This document shows positions 22,735 to 30,153 of a stretch of 32,056 nucleotides of DNA, one piece after another. The notes under the pieces were generated by a model, which saw only the letters and a list, made by a program, of their open reading frames with translations, was not told where the DNA came from and did no database searches. The DNA comes from Oscillospiraceae bacterium (GTDB lineage Bacteria > Bacillota > Clostridia > Oscillospirales > Ruminococcaceae). Location of the stretch: assembly GCA_017512745.1 (NCBI GenBank), contig JAFWEV010000103.1, positions 1 to 32,056 on the forward strand, given 5' to 3'. The translations under genes and the position numbers were made by a program. The number at the start of each line of letters is the position of its first letter. Position 1 is the first letter of the stretch.

Positions 22735-24996
22735 ATGAAAAAATTAAGAGACTACACCGGTAAATCGCTGCAGGACTGCACGATCCTGGAACTCTACAAC
22801 GCGGCCCTCGAGTTGACGCAGGACGCCTGCAAAGACAAGGGATACAACAGCGGAAAGAAGAAAGTATACTATATTTCGGCGGAGTTCCTGATCGGTAAGC
22901 TCCTCTCCAACAACCTGATCAACCTGGGGATCTATGATGAAGTGAAGGCAGAGCTGGCAGAGGCCGGCAAGGACATCACCGACCTGGAGGAGTTCGAGTA
23001 CGAGCCCTCCCTAGGAAACGGCGGCCTCGGAAGACTTGCGGCCTGCTTTATCGACAGCCTGGCGACCCTGGGCCTTCCCGCAGACGGCGTAGGTCTTGCC
23101 TATCACTGCGGCCTGTTCAAGCAGTCCTTTGAGGACAACAAGCAGCACGCGAGACCGGATTACTGGCGCAAGTGGGGCATGGCCAACTGGATGAGAAGGA
23201 CCGACAGGCACTACAAGGTGCAGTGCGGCGACCTGGAGCTTGTCTCCACCATGTATGAGATCGACGTCACCGGCTACGGCAGCAAGTGCGGGCGCCTGCG
23301 CCTTTTCGACCTGGATACAGTCAACGAGAGGCTGATCGGATCGGGCATTGACTTTGACAAAGAAGAGATCGAGAAGAACCTGACGCTCTTCCTCTATCCC
23401 GATGACAGCGACGAGGCGGGCAGAATGCTCCGCGTCTATCAGGAATACTTCATGGTCAGCAACGCGGCGCAGCTCATCATTGATGAGTGTGTGGAGCGCG
23501 GGAGCGATCTCCATGACCTGGCGGATTACGCCGCGATCCAGATCAACGACACCCATCCGTCCCTGGTAATTCCTGAATTGGTCCGTATTTTGGCAGAAAA
23601 AGGGATCGAGGAGGAAGAGGCGTATCAGATCGTGACGGACGTCTGCGCCTACACGAACCACACGATCCTGGCGGAGGCGCTGGAGACATGGCCCAAGCAC
23701 TTCTTTAAGGCTGTCGTTCCGCACCTGATGCCGATCATTAAGAGGATGAACGACGCCGTTAAGGCAAAATACAGCGATCCGTCCGTGCAGATCATCGACG
23801 GGAACGGCAACGTGCATATGGCCCATTTGGACATTCACTACAGCCACTCGGTCAACGGCGTGGCGAGACTTCACACGGAGATCCTTAAGAATACAGAGCT
23901 CAACAATTTCTACAAGCTCTATCCCGAGAAGTTCAACAACAAGACCAACGGGATCACTTTCCGCAGATGGGTGATCGAGTGCAATCCCGAGCTCACCGAG
24001 CTGATCAGCGAAAAGATCGGCGAAGGCTGGAAGACCGACGCGAAGCAGCTCGAGCAGCTCCTTCCCTACGCGGAGGATCCGGCTTTTCTGCAGTGCATTG
24101 TCAACAGGAAGAACACGAAGAAGAAGAAATTCGCGGACTGGCTCTACAAGTACCAGGGCGACAAGGTCGATCCGGAATCTGTCTATGACGTGCAGATCAA
24201 GCGCCTGCATGAGTATAAGAGACAGCAGCTCAACCTTCTGTGGGCGATCGACTGCTACCTGCATATCAAAGACGGCTACAGGCCGCGCAGACCGATCACG
24301 GTATTCTTCGGCGCCAAAGCGGCACCCGCTTATGTCATCGCCAAAGATATCATCCACGCGATCCTGGCTTTCGGAAAGATCGTCAACAACGATCCCGACG
24401 TCAGCCCTTACCTGAAGGTCATCATGCTCCGCAACTACAACGTGTCCATGACGGAGAAGCTGATCCCCGCATCGGACATTTCCGAGCAGATCTCACTGGC
24501 CTCCAAGGAGGCCAGCGGGACCGGCAATATGAAGTTCATGCTCAACGGCGCGGTGACGCTGGGAACCATGGACGGCGCCAACGTCGAGATCGCGGAGCTC
24601 GTCGGGGAGGACAATATTTTCACCTTCGGACAGTCCTCTGAAGAGGTCATTGAGCGATACAAGAGGGGAGATTATGTCTCAAAAGACTGGTACAAGAAGA
24701 ACAAGAGACTTCAGGCTGCGGTGGATTTCCTTGTCAGCGATGAGATGGAAGAGGCCGGCGACAAGAAGCTTCTGAAGCAGCTCTATGAGGAGCTCCTGGA
24801 GAAAGACAATTTCATGACCTTCCCTGATTTCGAGAGCTACTGCAAGGCAAAAGAAAAAGCGCTAGCAGCTTACGAGGACAGGATGGGCTGGGCAAAGAAG
24901 ATGGCGGTCAACATTGCCAAGGCCGGCTACTTCTCCTCCGACAGGACTATTGAGCAGTACAATAAGGATATCTGGCATCTGGAGAAGGACTGCTGA
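22735..24996 (+). CDS. glgP: Glycogen/starch/alpha-glucan phosphorylase
   Basis: The 753-residue enzyme releases glucose-1-phosphate from alpha-1,4-glucans using pyridoxal phosphate. The PLP-binding region EASGTGNMKFMLNG places the Schiff-base Lys at residue 600. SLGNGGLGRLAACFIDSLA and AIQINDTHPSLVIPE are family hallmarks. GGAAAGG precedes the ATG. It is shorter than the roughly 800-residue E. coli enzyme, mainly at the N-terminus. It lies opposite an AraC regulator, and a terminator follows at 25034-25075. G+C is higher than in its surroundings. No other glycogen gene is adjacent. Confidence 0.96.
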   Translation: MKKLRDYTGKSLQDCTILELYNAALELTQDACKDKGYNSGKKKVYYISAEFLIGKLLSNNLINLGIYDEVKAELAEAGKDITDLEEFEYEPSLGNGGLGRLAACFIDSLATLGLPADGVGLAYHCGLFKQSFEDNKQHARPDYWRKWGMANWMRRTDRHYKVQCGDLELVSTMYEIDVTGYGSKCGRLRLFDLDTVNERLIGSGIDFDKEEIEKNLTLFLYPDDSDEAGRMLRVYQEYFMVSNAAQLIIDECVERGSDLHDLADYAAIQINDTHPSLVIPELVRILAEKGIEEEEAYQIVTDVCAYTNHTILAEALETWPKHFFKAVVPHLMPIIKRMNDAVKAKYSDPSVQIIDGNGNVHMAHLDIHYSHSVNGVARLHTEILKNTELNNFYKLYPEKFNNKTNGITFRRWVIECNPELTELISEKIGEGWKTDAKQLEQLLPYAEDPAFLQCIVNRKNTKKKKFADWLYKYQGDKVDPESVYDVQIKRLHEYKRQQLNLLWAIDCYLHIKDGYRPRRPITVFFGAKAAPAYVIAKDIIHAILAFGKIVNNDPDVSPYLKVIMLRNYNVSMTEKLIPASDISEQISLASKEASGTGNMKFMLNGAVTLGTMDGANVEIAELVGEDNIFTFGQSSEEVIERYKRGDYVSKDWYKKNKRLQAAVDFLVSDEMEEAGDKKLLKQLYEELLEKDNFMTFPDFESYCKAKEKALAAYEDRMGWAKKMAVNIAKAGYFSSDRTIEQYNKDIWHLEKDC

Positions 24997-25033
24997 GGCA
25001 ACACTTTTGGCATAGCAATATAAGTTGAAAAAT

Positions 25034-25075
25034 AACCGGCGCATTCTCGTGACTTTAGTCGTGAGTTAGCCGGTT
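25034..25075 (+). terminator. Intrinsic terminator after glgP
   Basis: AACCGGC / GCCGGTT stem with an inner CTC/GAG pairing ends in TTTATC on the plus strand. Confidence 0.75.
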
Positions 25076-25105
25076 TTATCTTTGACTAACAACTACGGCA
25101 TGCTT

Positions 25106-25145
25106 GTGACGCCTGTGCCCTTTAGGGTATCAGTCGTGTGAGGCT
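25106..25145 (+). repeat. 40-bp intergenic element, copy B
   Basis: Second copy of the element at 19375-19414, same orientation, with centre CCCTTTAGGG. It lies on the host side of the mobile-element junction, so it belongs to the chromosome, not the element. Confidence 0.65.
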
Positions 25146-25171
25146 TCACCAATTTCAAAAAAAGCATAAAA

Positions 25172-25219
25172 AAGAAAGCCCTCAAAATCGTGCAAGCGCA
25201 GATAAATAAAGGCTTTCTC
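25172..25219 (-). terminator. Terminator that probably belonged to the host tRNA-Arg gene
   Basis: AGAAAGCC / GGCTTTCT stem followed on the minus strand by TTTTTTATG. It sits directly after the CCA end of the tRNA fragment, as expected for the original tRNA gene's terminator. Confidence 0.6.
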
Positions 25220-25221
25220 AC

Positions 25222-25266
25222 TGGCGTCCATGAGAAGATTCGAACTCCCGACCTGTCGCTTAGGAG
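25222..25266 (-). other. Attachment-site remnant: 3' part of tRNA-Arg(CCU)
   Basis: On the minus strand these 45 bases give anticodon loop CTCCTAA (anticodon CCU), strand GCGAC, T-arm GGTCGGGAGTTCGAATCTTC and acceptor CATGGAC-G-CCA. The upstream side (GCGGA) cannot pair with GCGAC, and there is no D arm or 5' acceptor strand, so the tRNA homology ends exactly at the anticodon loop. That is a usual crossover position for tyrosine integrases. The acceptor end points left (host side), so the element extends to the right. Confidence 0.85.
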
Positions 25267-25596
25267 TCCGCTACACCTTAAAAAAACTCGATAAAATACG
25301 ATGAAAGAAAATTGCGAAAACCCCTGTAAATAAAGGAAAAAATAGAGGTCTGCAATCAAAACAGAGAAACACGAAAAAAAGTGAATAAAGAAACAACCGA
25401 TTAGATTTCTAATCACTAAAAAATCAAAAAAGCAGTGAAAATTGCCGAGAGGTTGAAAATAAGTTGGCTATTCGAATCCTGGCAATAAAGGCAGAAAAAA
25501 TGGTAGTTGATTTCCATGGATAATCTCCTCCGACTATCCTCCAGGTTTCGAATTTTACTCACTCTTCGCCTCAGTGTCTGTAGGATAATATGATAA
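25267..25596. other. Non-coding left end of the mobile element
   Basis: About 330 A-rich bases between the attachment remnant and the integrase terminator hold no supported gene. Frames here are short and lack ribosome sites. Position suggests integrase arm-binding sites and the excisionase region, but no clear repeat set could be read by eye. Confidence 0.5.
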
Positions 25597-25619
25597 CACC
25601 CTGGTCGTCAACCAGGGTG
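25597..25619 (-). terminator. Terminator of the integrase operon
   Basis: A 9-bp stem CACCCTGGT / ACCAGGGTG with a 5-base loop lies just after the integrase stop. The minus-strand tail TTATCATATTAT is only partly T-rich. Confidence 0.6.
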
Positions 25620-25623
25620 CCAT

Positions 25624-26991
25624 TCATTTTATGAATCCTTTAAGCAATTCCAACAGTTCCGGAGATTCTTGAAGTTTCTTCATGATATTTAATAATTCAT
25701 CTGTATTTCCCTTCATACCAGGATCTTCGTGTTTCTGATAAAACATCTCTTCAAACTTTTCGGCATTGATTCTGCGATCGTCATCAAGAATGTGCGCATA
25801 GCGTTCCGTGATCATGGAAGCTTCCGCATGACCTGTATCACCCTGAACAGCCTTTATGTCACCTCCGCTAAGTTTCAGTTTGTAAGTTGTACTGGAGTGT
25901 CTAAAGCTGTGGAATACAACTGGCTTAAGGCCATTGTCTTTAATCAGTTTGTTTAATGCTTCTCTGATTTTGTCGCCCTCAACAGGGGTACCATTTTCAT
26001 GACAGACGACAAGGTCATAATTATTGTAGTCACTTCCAAGATAGTCTTTGTAAAACTTGATCGTCTTTTTACGCTCATTTAGCATCAGGGCAACTGTTTT
26101 GGGCAGATAGATCTTCCGGACACTGGACGCCGTCTTTGGTCCCTTTAGGACAAGTACCGTAGTCACACGTGTATTCGATTTTGGAAACTGATAGTAGATC
26201 TCATTCCTTGCCAGAGCTTCCAGCGATTTTACAGAAACACGCTGCAGCTGTTTATTGACATAGATCCATGCAGAATTACTCTCAATCAGGTCTTCACTTA
26301 TGTGAATACAGTCCCAAGTCAGACCCAGTATCTCTCCCAATCTCAATGAGCACGAAAACGCAAGGTTGATGCATAGTTCTAGGATGGGATCTGTACATGC
26401 ATCGAGAGCCTTTTTTAAATCATCAACATCCCAGATATCTCTCGTATTTTCCCTGTGTTTTGGGGCAGAGACCTTGTCAAAGGGATTGTTTTCCATAATC
26501 TCCCATCTTTCTGCCTGCCTGAATGCGCTGTGCAAGAGTTTGTGAAGGCTTCGGACCGTCGCTGTGGTGACCAGCACTTTTTCTTTTGTCTTATCGATAA
26601 CTCTTGCCTTTTTGGACCGGACATTTTCCTGCTTTAAGAGGTTCTGATAATATGCTTCAATAAATCTGGGGGTCATATCCGTTAATCGCACCTTCCCGAT
26701 ATACGGAAGGATGTAGTTCTTGATTAGGGCGTTGTAAGCGTCATAATTTGAATTCGACCACTTTTCGACTCCGTAATTGTCAACATACTCCCTTAGCAGG
26801 TCTTCAACAGTCTTTACATCAAGATAGAAGAGCGGCATCCCGGCAGACTTTGTAAACTCGATGCGAGACTTATATTCCGCTGCTTCCTTTTTGGTCTTGA
26901 AGGTAGTCCATCGTTGCTTTCTCTTCCCGGACGGATCCGTATAGTTCTCGACCACTATATATTTTTTATCTTTACGGATTATTGATGCCAT
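25624..26991 (-). CDS. int: Tyrosine-type site-specific recombinase (integrase)
   Basis: The 455-residue protein shows an N-terminal AP2-like DNA-binding region (residues 1-45, KRKQRWTTFKTKKEAAEYKS), a core-binding SAM-like domain (about 60-175), and a C-terminal catalytic domain. The catalytic residues are Arg217 (SLRLGEIL), a Lys around 286-293, His361 and Arg364 (HSFRH), His388 (TGH) and Tyr398 (ERYAH). All are present, so it should be active. It lies immediately inside the tRNA-Arg junction and probably drives integration and excision there. It is last in a minus-strand operon beginning near 29448, 6 bases after the triple-HTH gene. Confidence 0.95.
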   Translation of the reverse strand: MASIIRKDKKYIVVENYTDPSGKRKQRWTTFKTKKEAAEYKSRIEFTKSAGMPLFYLDVKTVEDLLREYVDNYGVEKWSNSNYDAYNALIKNYILPYIGKVRLTDMTPRFIEAYYQNLLKQENVRSKKARVIDKTKEKVLVTTATVRSLHKLLHSAFRQAERWEIMENNPFDKVSAPKHRENTRDIWDVDDLKKALDACTDPILELCINLAFSCSLRLGEILGLTWDCIHISEDLIESNSAWIYVNKQLQRVSVKSLEALARNEIYYQFPKSNTRVTTVLVLKGPKTASSVRKIYLPKTVALMLNERKKTIKFYKDYLGSDYNNYDLVVCHENGTPVEGDKIREALNKLIKDNGLKPVVFHSFRHSSTTYKLKLSGGDIKAVQGDTGHAEASMITERYAHILDDDRRINAEKFEEMFYQKHEDPGMKGNTDELLNIMKKLQESPELLELLKGFIK

Positions 26992-26997
26992 ACTTAT

Positions 26998-27591
26998 TTA
27001 CCCCTTTTTCAGCGGGTATCTGCATTGAGATCGGAACCATTTATCAAATGATTCCTTATCTACCCTTGTCTGACCGCCAACCCTTATTACGTCAAACCAG
27101 CCTTTCTTGTAGATGGCGTACGCAGAATGATTCGACTTAATATTCAGTTTTCTCTTTACTTGGTGGATGTCATAGGTTGGTGAAACATTCTTTGGAGGAA
27201 GTCTCGGGTCGCTTGAGCAATACCTCATTTGGTGGATGTACCAATCAATAAAATCTTCCTTGAGTGTATACACCCGACGGGTAGAGGTCTCCGCGCGCAG
27301 ACCGTGCCGCTTTAGAAAACAGCCGGCATAATCCGTTGTCCAGCCGAACATCTCTGCGATCTCACCGGAGGAATAATATTTCTCCCTGTCGAAGTGAGTT
27401 TCGAACAGAGAATACCTGGTCTGTGCGTCATACCATTTCCAGAATTTCTTTTTCAAAATGCGGTATTGGCCACAGACCATAGCTCGTCCCAGTCTCGGAT
27501 TCTTGGATATCTCATAGGCTGTGACGTGGCTCACATGCAGCATCTTTTGAATTTCCGGAACAGTGAACGATCCGTCATGTGTTCTTTCCAT
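26998..27591 (-). CDS. Protein of three tandem HTH_17/excisionase-like units
   Basis: The 197-residue protein consists of three similar units of about 55 residues. Each has a helix-turn-helix (FTVPEIQKMLHVSHVTAYEI; YYSSGEIAEMFGWTTDYAGC; TYDIHQVKRKLNIKSNHSAY), a small wing, and a closing helix of the form 'F.KWY..Q.RY' (KFWKWYDAQTRY, DFIDWYIHQMRY, SFDKWFRSQCRY). Usual excisionases have one such unit. It overlaps the single-unit excisionase gene upstream by 17 bases and lies 6 bases before the integrase gene. A directionality or DNA-bending role is inference. Confidence 0.75.
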   Translation of the reverse strand: MERTHDGSFTVPEIQKMLHVSHVTAYEISKNPRLGRAMVCGQYRILKKKFWKWYDAQTRYSLFETHFDREKYYSSGEIAEMFGWTTDYAGCFLKRHGLRAETSTRRVYTLKEDFIDWYIHQMRYCSSDPRLPPKNVSPTYDIHQVKRKLNIKSNHSAYAIYKKGWFDVIRVGGQTRVDKESFDKWFRSQCRYPLKKG

Positions 27592-27844
27592 TAGTTAACT
27601 TTCCTTTCGCATCATTCTTCTCCAGTAATACCCTCTCGTCAGGAGAAAGAAAATAATGCGATTCTTCTGATCGCATATTTGACAGATCCGAATCCAGCCA
27701 TCTGTCAAAACTTTCCTTTGAAATCCGCAGGGTGTTCTTAAACTTTATTGAACTGAATACGCCGCTTTTTATCAGAGCGTATGCTGTTGGTTTGCTGATC
27801 TGGAGAATTTCCTGTATTTCTTTGACGGTATATGTTTTTTTCAT
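27575..27844 (-). CDS. Excisionase-like HTH_17 protein
   Basis: The 89-residue protein starts with a MerR/excisionase-type helix-turn-helix (YTVKEIQEILQISKPTAYAL, then IKSGVFSSIKFKNTLRISKE, SFDRWLDS). The C-terminus is hydrophilic. Its ATG overlaps the preceding stop (ATGA) and its end overlaps the triple-HTH gene by 17 bases, so the two should be produced together. It probably helps the integrase excise the element. Confidence 0.8.
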   Translation of the reverse strand: MKKTYTVKEIQEILQISKPTAYALIKSGVFSSIKFKNTLRISKESFDRWLDSDLSNMRSEESHYFLSPDERVLLEKNDAKGKLTNGKNT

Positions 27845-28368
27845 CTTCTCTTATCACTCCTGTAGATCTTTTTCTTATAAATTACATATAAATATCCTTG
27901 TCTTATCTGGCAGAAATCACACTCCGACTTTTCAGGATGAAATGGGTTCAGCCTATTAATTACAGTTTCCCGATCCGTCCGGAAATCCTCTCTGCATCTA
28001 GGGCACAGACTCATGACAAGTGCGACATCTTTTCTGTGCTCTGAAACAGCTGTTCTGATTTGAGCCAGTGTCTCATCTGTCTGTATTCTCCCCAGCATCT
28101 TTATAGGAGCAATATCATCAGAGAAGAATACATATTGCGTTGGATAAATTGCCGCGTTATTTCTGAGAGCCGGTTCGTTACGAACGACAATGAACGGCAT
28201 GAACGCGTATTGCTTTGGTTTTTTTCCGACCCTGCAGAATCGGTTTATAAGGGATCCATTCCGATATTCTTTCCCTATAAAAACGAGCGGAGCTATAGTT
28301 TGTTTTGAACTGTTTAAACTCAGTGAAAGATCACAGATACAGACTTCTCCAAACTCCAAGACTGTCAT
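27841..28368 (-). CDS. Zinc-finger protein with possible MazF/PemK-like fold
   Basis: The 175-residue protein begins GEVCICDLSLSLNSSKQTI-APLVFIGKEY and has a closing segment KMLGRIQTDETLAQIRTAV. These faintly recall the first strand/turn and final helix of MazF/PemK toxins. After that is a four-cysteine zinc site (CPRCRED ... CDFCQIRQGYLY). The MazF resemblance is weak and by eye only; no certain catalytic residues are claimed. The ATG follows AGGAGG and overlaps the preceding gene's stop. It may be an element-specific regulator or toxin-like protein. Confidence 0.6.
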   Translation of the reverse strand: MTVLEFGEVCICDLSLSLNSSKQTIAPLVFIGKEYRNGSLINRFCRVGKKPKQYAFMPFIVVRNEPALRNNAAIYPTQYVFFSDDIAPIKMLGRIQTDETLAQIRTAVSEHRKDVALVMSLCPRCREDFRTDRETVINRLNPFHPEKSECDFCQIRQGYLYVIYKKKIYRSDKRR

Positions 28369-28865
28369 TATGCCTCCTCCTTTATCAGATGTTTTTCAGG
28401 CATGATTTTCTTCAACCTCTTTAGACCTCTTTTTATACTTTGGCTCACAGCCTGGATTGAGCACTGCTCATCATCAGCAATTTCTTGCTTTGAATAGCCT
28501 TTCAGATAATATTTAGTGATCCTTCTGTACTGATCATCAGTAATGGTGTTCAATGCAGTTATCAGGTCAGGATCTGATAACTGATTAGTAGCCGGAACTT
28601 GGTCTGAAGTGATATCGCAAATATCCTCCAATGGGATCAGACCGCAATCTCTCCACTCCTGTTTTCTCTCATTGTTGTGATATAAGAAGATTGCTTTTCC
28701 CATTTCAAGGCTCATAATTACAGCCTGTCTCCAGAATGGGTATTGGTCGGGATAGAGGGAAGAAAACTCAGCTTCGCACAGATCCGTAATGATCATCCAT
28801 TTTTCCGCCCCGGTAAAACCGGGATATTCTTTTTCAAGGTTCAGAATCACATAGTCTTTTTTCAT
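28368..28865 (-). CDS. Sigma-70 region-4-like protein, copy 1
   Basis: The 165-residue protein ends with a sigma region-4-type helix-turn-helix: LNTITDDQYRRITKYYLKGY, SKQEIADDEQCSIQAVSQSI, KRGLKRLKK. No region 2 (-10 binding) is present, so it is not a full sigma factor. The N-terminal part (PGFTGAEKWMIITDLCEAEF, then SSLYPDQYPFWRQAVIM) matches the N-terminal part of the next upstream gene, so the two are paralogues. The ATG follows GGAGGTAATAAGAA and overlaps the upstream gene by 32 bases. It could act as a phage-type late activator that touches RNA polymerase. Confidence 0.75.
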   Translation of the reverse strand: MKKDYVILNLEKEYPGFTGAEKWMIITDLCEAEFSSLYPDQYPFWRQAVIMSLEMGKAIFLYHNNERKQEWRDCGLIPLEDICDITSDQVPATNQLSDPDLITALNTITDDQYRRITKYYLKGYSKQEIADDEQCSIQAVSQSIKRGLKRLKKIMPEKHLIKEEA

Positions 28866-29448
28866 TTCTTATTACCTCCGTTCTTTGTCCTTGCATCTGG
28901 TAGGACAGAACTCGGGCAAAAGGGGACCCTGCCTTGAAATAATCCAAAATTTTTTCTTTTGACTGAGAGATGGATTTGCGGATCGCTTTAGAATCCACGC
29001 CTTCCATCTCAGCGATCTGCTTTATAGTCCGATCCTCGAAGAAATATGCTCGCATCCTTCTTCTCTGGATCTGTGTGAGGCATGACCAGGCATCCCGAAG
29101 ATAGATGATGTCCATCATCTCCTCATACTTGGCCATAGAGGTTTCCAGGGACCATCTGTCCTGCAGGTATGTCTGATCTGTGTTTCTGGCTTTTGTCTCG
29201 TGTCTGGAATACTGCTTACGAAACTTGTCTTTGAGCCTGTAGTCATTTTCAAAAACGCTCCACATTGCTCCTGTAAGGAAGACAAATGGCGCAAACGCTC
29301 TCATTGTCTCCGGATACTGGGACAGAAGATATTCAATACTTTTGTCCGACACGATGATCCATTCTTCACGGCCGGTAAACTCATTGCCGTATACGTCATA
29401 GGTGCTAACTGCGAAGTAATCTCCGCTATTTGATATCAACTTGTTCAT
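28834..29448 (-). CDS. Sigma-70 region-4-like protein, copy 2
   Basis: The ATG at 29448 is preceded by AGGAGATCACAA and is chosen over 29493. The 204-residue protein has an N-terminal part (NEFTGREEWIIVSDKSIEYL, LSQYPETMRAF) like copy 1, a charged middle region rich in Lys/Arg/Asp, and a C-terminal region-4-like HTH (LTQIQRRRMRAYFFEDRTIK, QIAEMEGVDSKAIRKSISQS, KEKILDYF). It is the first gene of the left minus-strand operon, so it and copy 1 are produced with the excisionase and integrase. The role (sigma-like activator of element genes) is inference. Confidence 0.75.
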   Translation of the reverse strand: MNKLISNSGDYFAVSTYDVYGNEFTGREEWIIVSDKSIEYLLSQYPETMRAFAPFVFLTGAMWSVFENDYRLKDKFRKQYSRHETKARNTDQTYLQDRWSLETSMAKYEEMMDIIYLRDAWSCLTQIQRRRMRAYFFEDRTIKQIAEMEGVDSKAIRKSISQSKEKILDYFKAGSPFARVLSYQMQGQRTEVIRNEKRLCDSEP

Positions 29449-29536
29449 TTGTGATCTCCTTTGGTCTTGAATTGGTTTGGGTGAGCGATTCAAAACCGGA
29501 GATCATGGGTATTCCGCTATAAACGGCATCCACCAT
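29426..29536 (-). CDS. Possible leader micro-ORF before sigma-like copy 2
   Basis: A 36-codon frame from an ATG at 29536 (second ATG at 29506, reading MISGFESLTQ) overlaps the first codons of the downstream gene by 23 bases. The ribosome site is weak (GGAC about 12 bases away). It could be a regulatory leader peptide or chance. Confidence 0.2.
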   Translation of the reverse strand: MVDAVYSGIPMISGFESLTQTNSRPKEITNEQVDIK

Positions 29537-29592
29537 TGCATCTGGAAGGTCCTTTCCGCCTGAGCGAAAAGAGCAGGGATACAATGGTGGAT
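29528..29592 (-). promoter_or_regulatory. 11-bp inverted repeat in the leader of the left operon
   Basis: ATCCACCATTG (29528-29538) pairs perfectly with CAATGGTGGAT (29582-29592). On the minus strand it lies 80-145 bases ahead of sigma-like copy 2. It could be an RNA hairpin in the leader or a protein-binding site. Confidence 0.45.
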
Positions 29593-29751
29593 TTATTGCC
29601 TTTGCCTGATGTGCCGAAAAAAGAGCGCACTAAGTAAAGGGTACGTATCTTGTTCTTCAAAAAAGATGAAGATCCAACATATGTATCCTTAGCCCTTAAT
29701 GCATGTCAGGCCTTCGATATTTTGTTTGATAAAAAAGAAAAGCCCCGGTAA
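29584..29751 (+). other. Two in-frame plus-strand micro-ORFs split by one stop
   Basis: On the opposite strand to both operons, an ATG at 29584 behind AGGG gives MVDLLPLPDVPKKERTK and a TAA at 29635. The same frame then continues with RVRILFFKKDEDPTYVSLAL to a TAA at 29749-29751; a TTG at 29650 behind AAAGGG could start the second part. It could be a small protein broken by a stop codon, two coupled micro-proteins, or chance. The sequence looks protein-like. Confidence 0.3.
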
Positions 29752-29797
29752 GAGCACCGGGATCACGTATAGTGATCTCTTGTACTCTTACCGAGGC
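29741..29797 (-). terminator. Branched terminator between the two element operons
   Basis: On the minus strand the outer stem GCCTCGGTAAGAG / CTCTTACCGGGGC (one mismatch) is followed by TTTTCTTTTTT. It encloses GATCAC-TATAC-GTGATC. A competing hairpin CCCGGT-GCTCTT-ACCGGG uses the same 3' arm. It probably ends transcripts arriving from 31724-29905. Confidence 0.7.
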
Positions 29798-29904
29798 CTC
29801 TCACTTTTGTGGTTTAACTCTCGGGTTATTCAGATGACAGCCGGAGGTGGAATTACTAAGCCTGTTTCATCTCAACCATTCTCTACTTATCTTCTTTAAA
29901 TTGT

Positions 29905-30153
29905 TTATATGGCATCACCCATATCAAATGACTGACCCCTGGGGGCCTTCATCACAACTTCCACGCGACGCCTTGAGATTTTTTTGCGGTGATATACGAC
30001 TCCGCAGTTGGGACATGTAATGTTCTGTTCGCCATCGTCATTTGAGTAGGAAGAAAGCAAATAACTGCAGTTTTCACAGTAAAACGTCATTATCATATAT
30101 CGTTTTATAGGGATGACACCATCCGGAGCAGGTTTCTTATGTGCCCGGCTCAT
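29905..30153 (-). CDS. Small zinc-ribbon protein
   Basis: The 82-residue protein has CENC and CPNC pairs (FYCENCSYLLSSYSNDDGEQ, then ITCPNCGVVYHRKK) typical of a zinc ribbon, and a basic C-terminal part. GGAGG lies 10 bases before the ATG, and the start overlaps the stop of the preceding gene. It is the last gene of the right operon. Nucleic-acid binding is likely but no family is recognised. Confidence 0.7.
   Translation of the reverse strand: MSRAHKKPAPDGVIPIKRYMIMTFYCENCSYLLSSYSNDDGEQNITCPNCGVVYHRKKISRRRVEVVMKAPRGQSFDMGDAI

Noticed and set aside
23011..24357. Long minus-strand open frame (448 codons) inside glgP
   Set aside because: Shadow of a high-GC gene; its sequence is a run of Val/Leu/Asp with no family motif.
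25222..25300. A complete tRNA-Arg gene
   Set aside because: Only the part from the anticodon loop to the CCA end is present; the anticodon stem is mismatched and no D arm or 5' acceptor strand exists.
25440..25495. A second tRNA-like T-arm (ATTCGAATCC) with an ATTGCC/GGCAAT inverted repeat
   Set aside because: No anticodon or acceptor pairing fits; may be an integrase-related site but cannot be supported.
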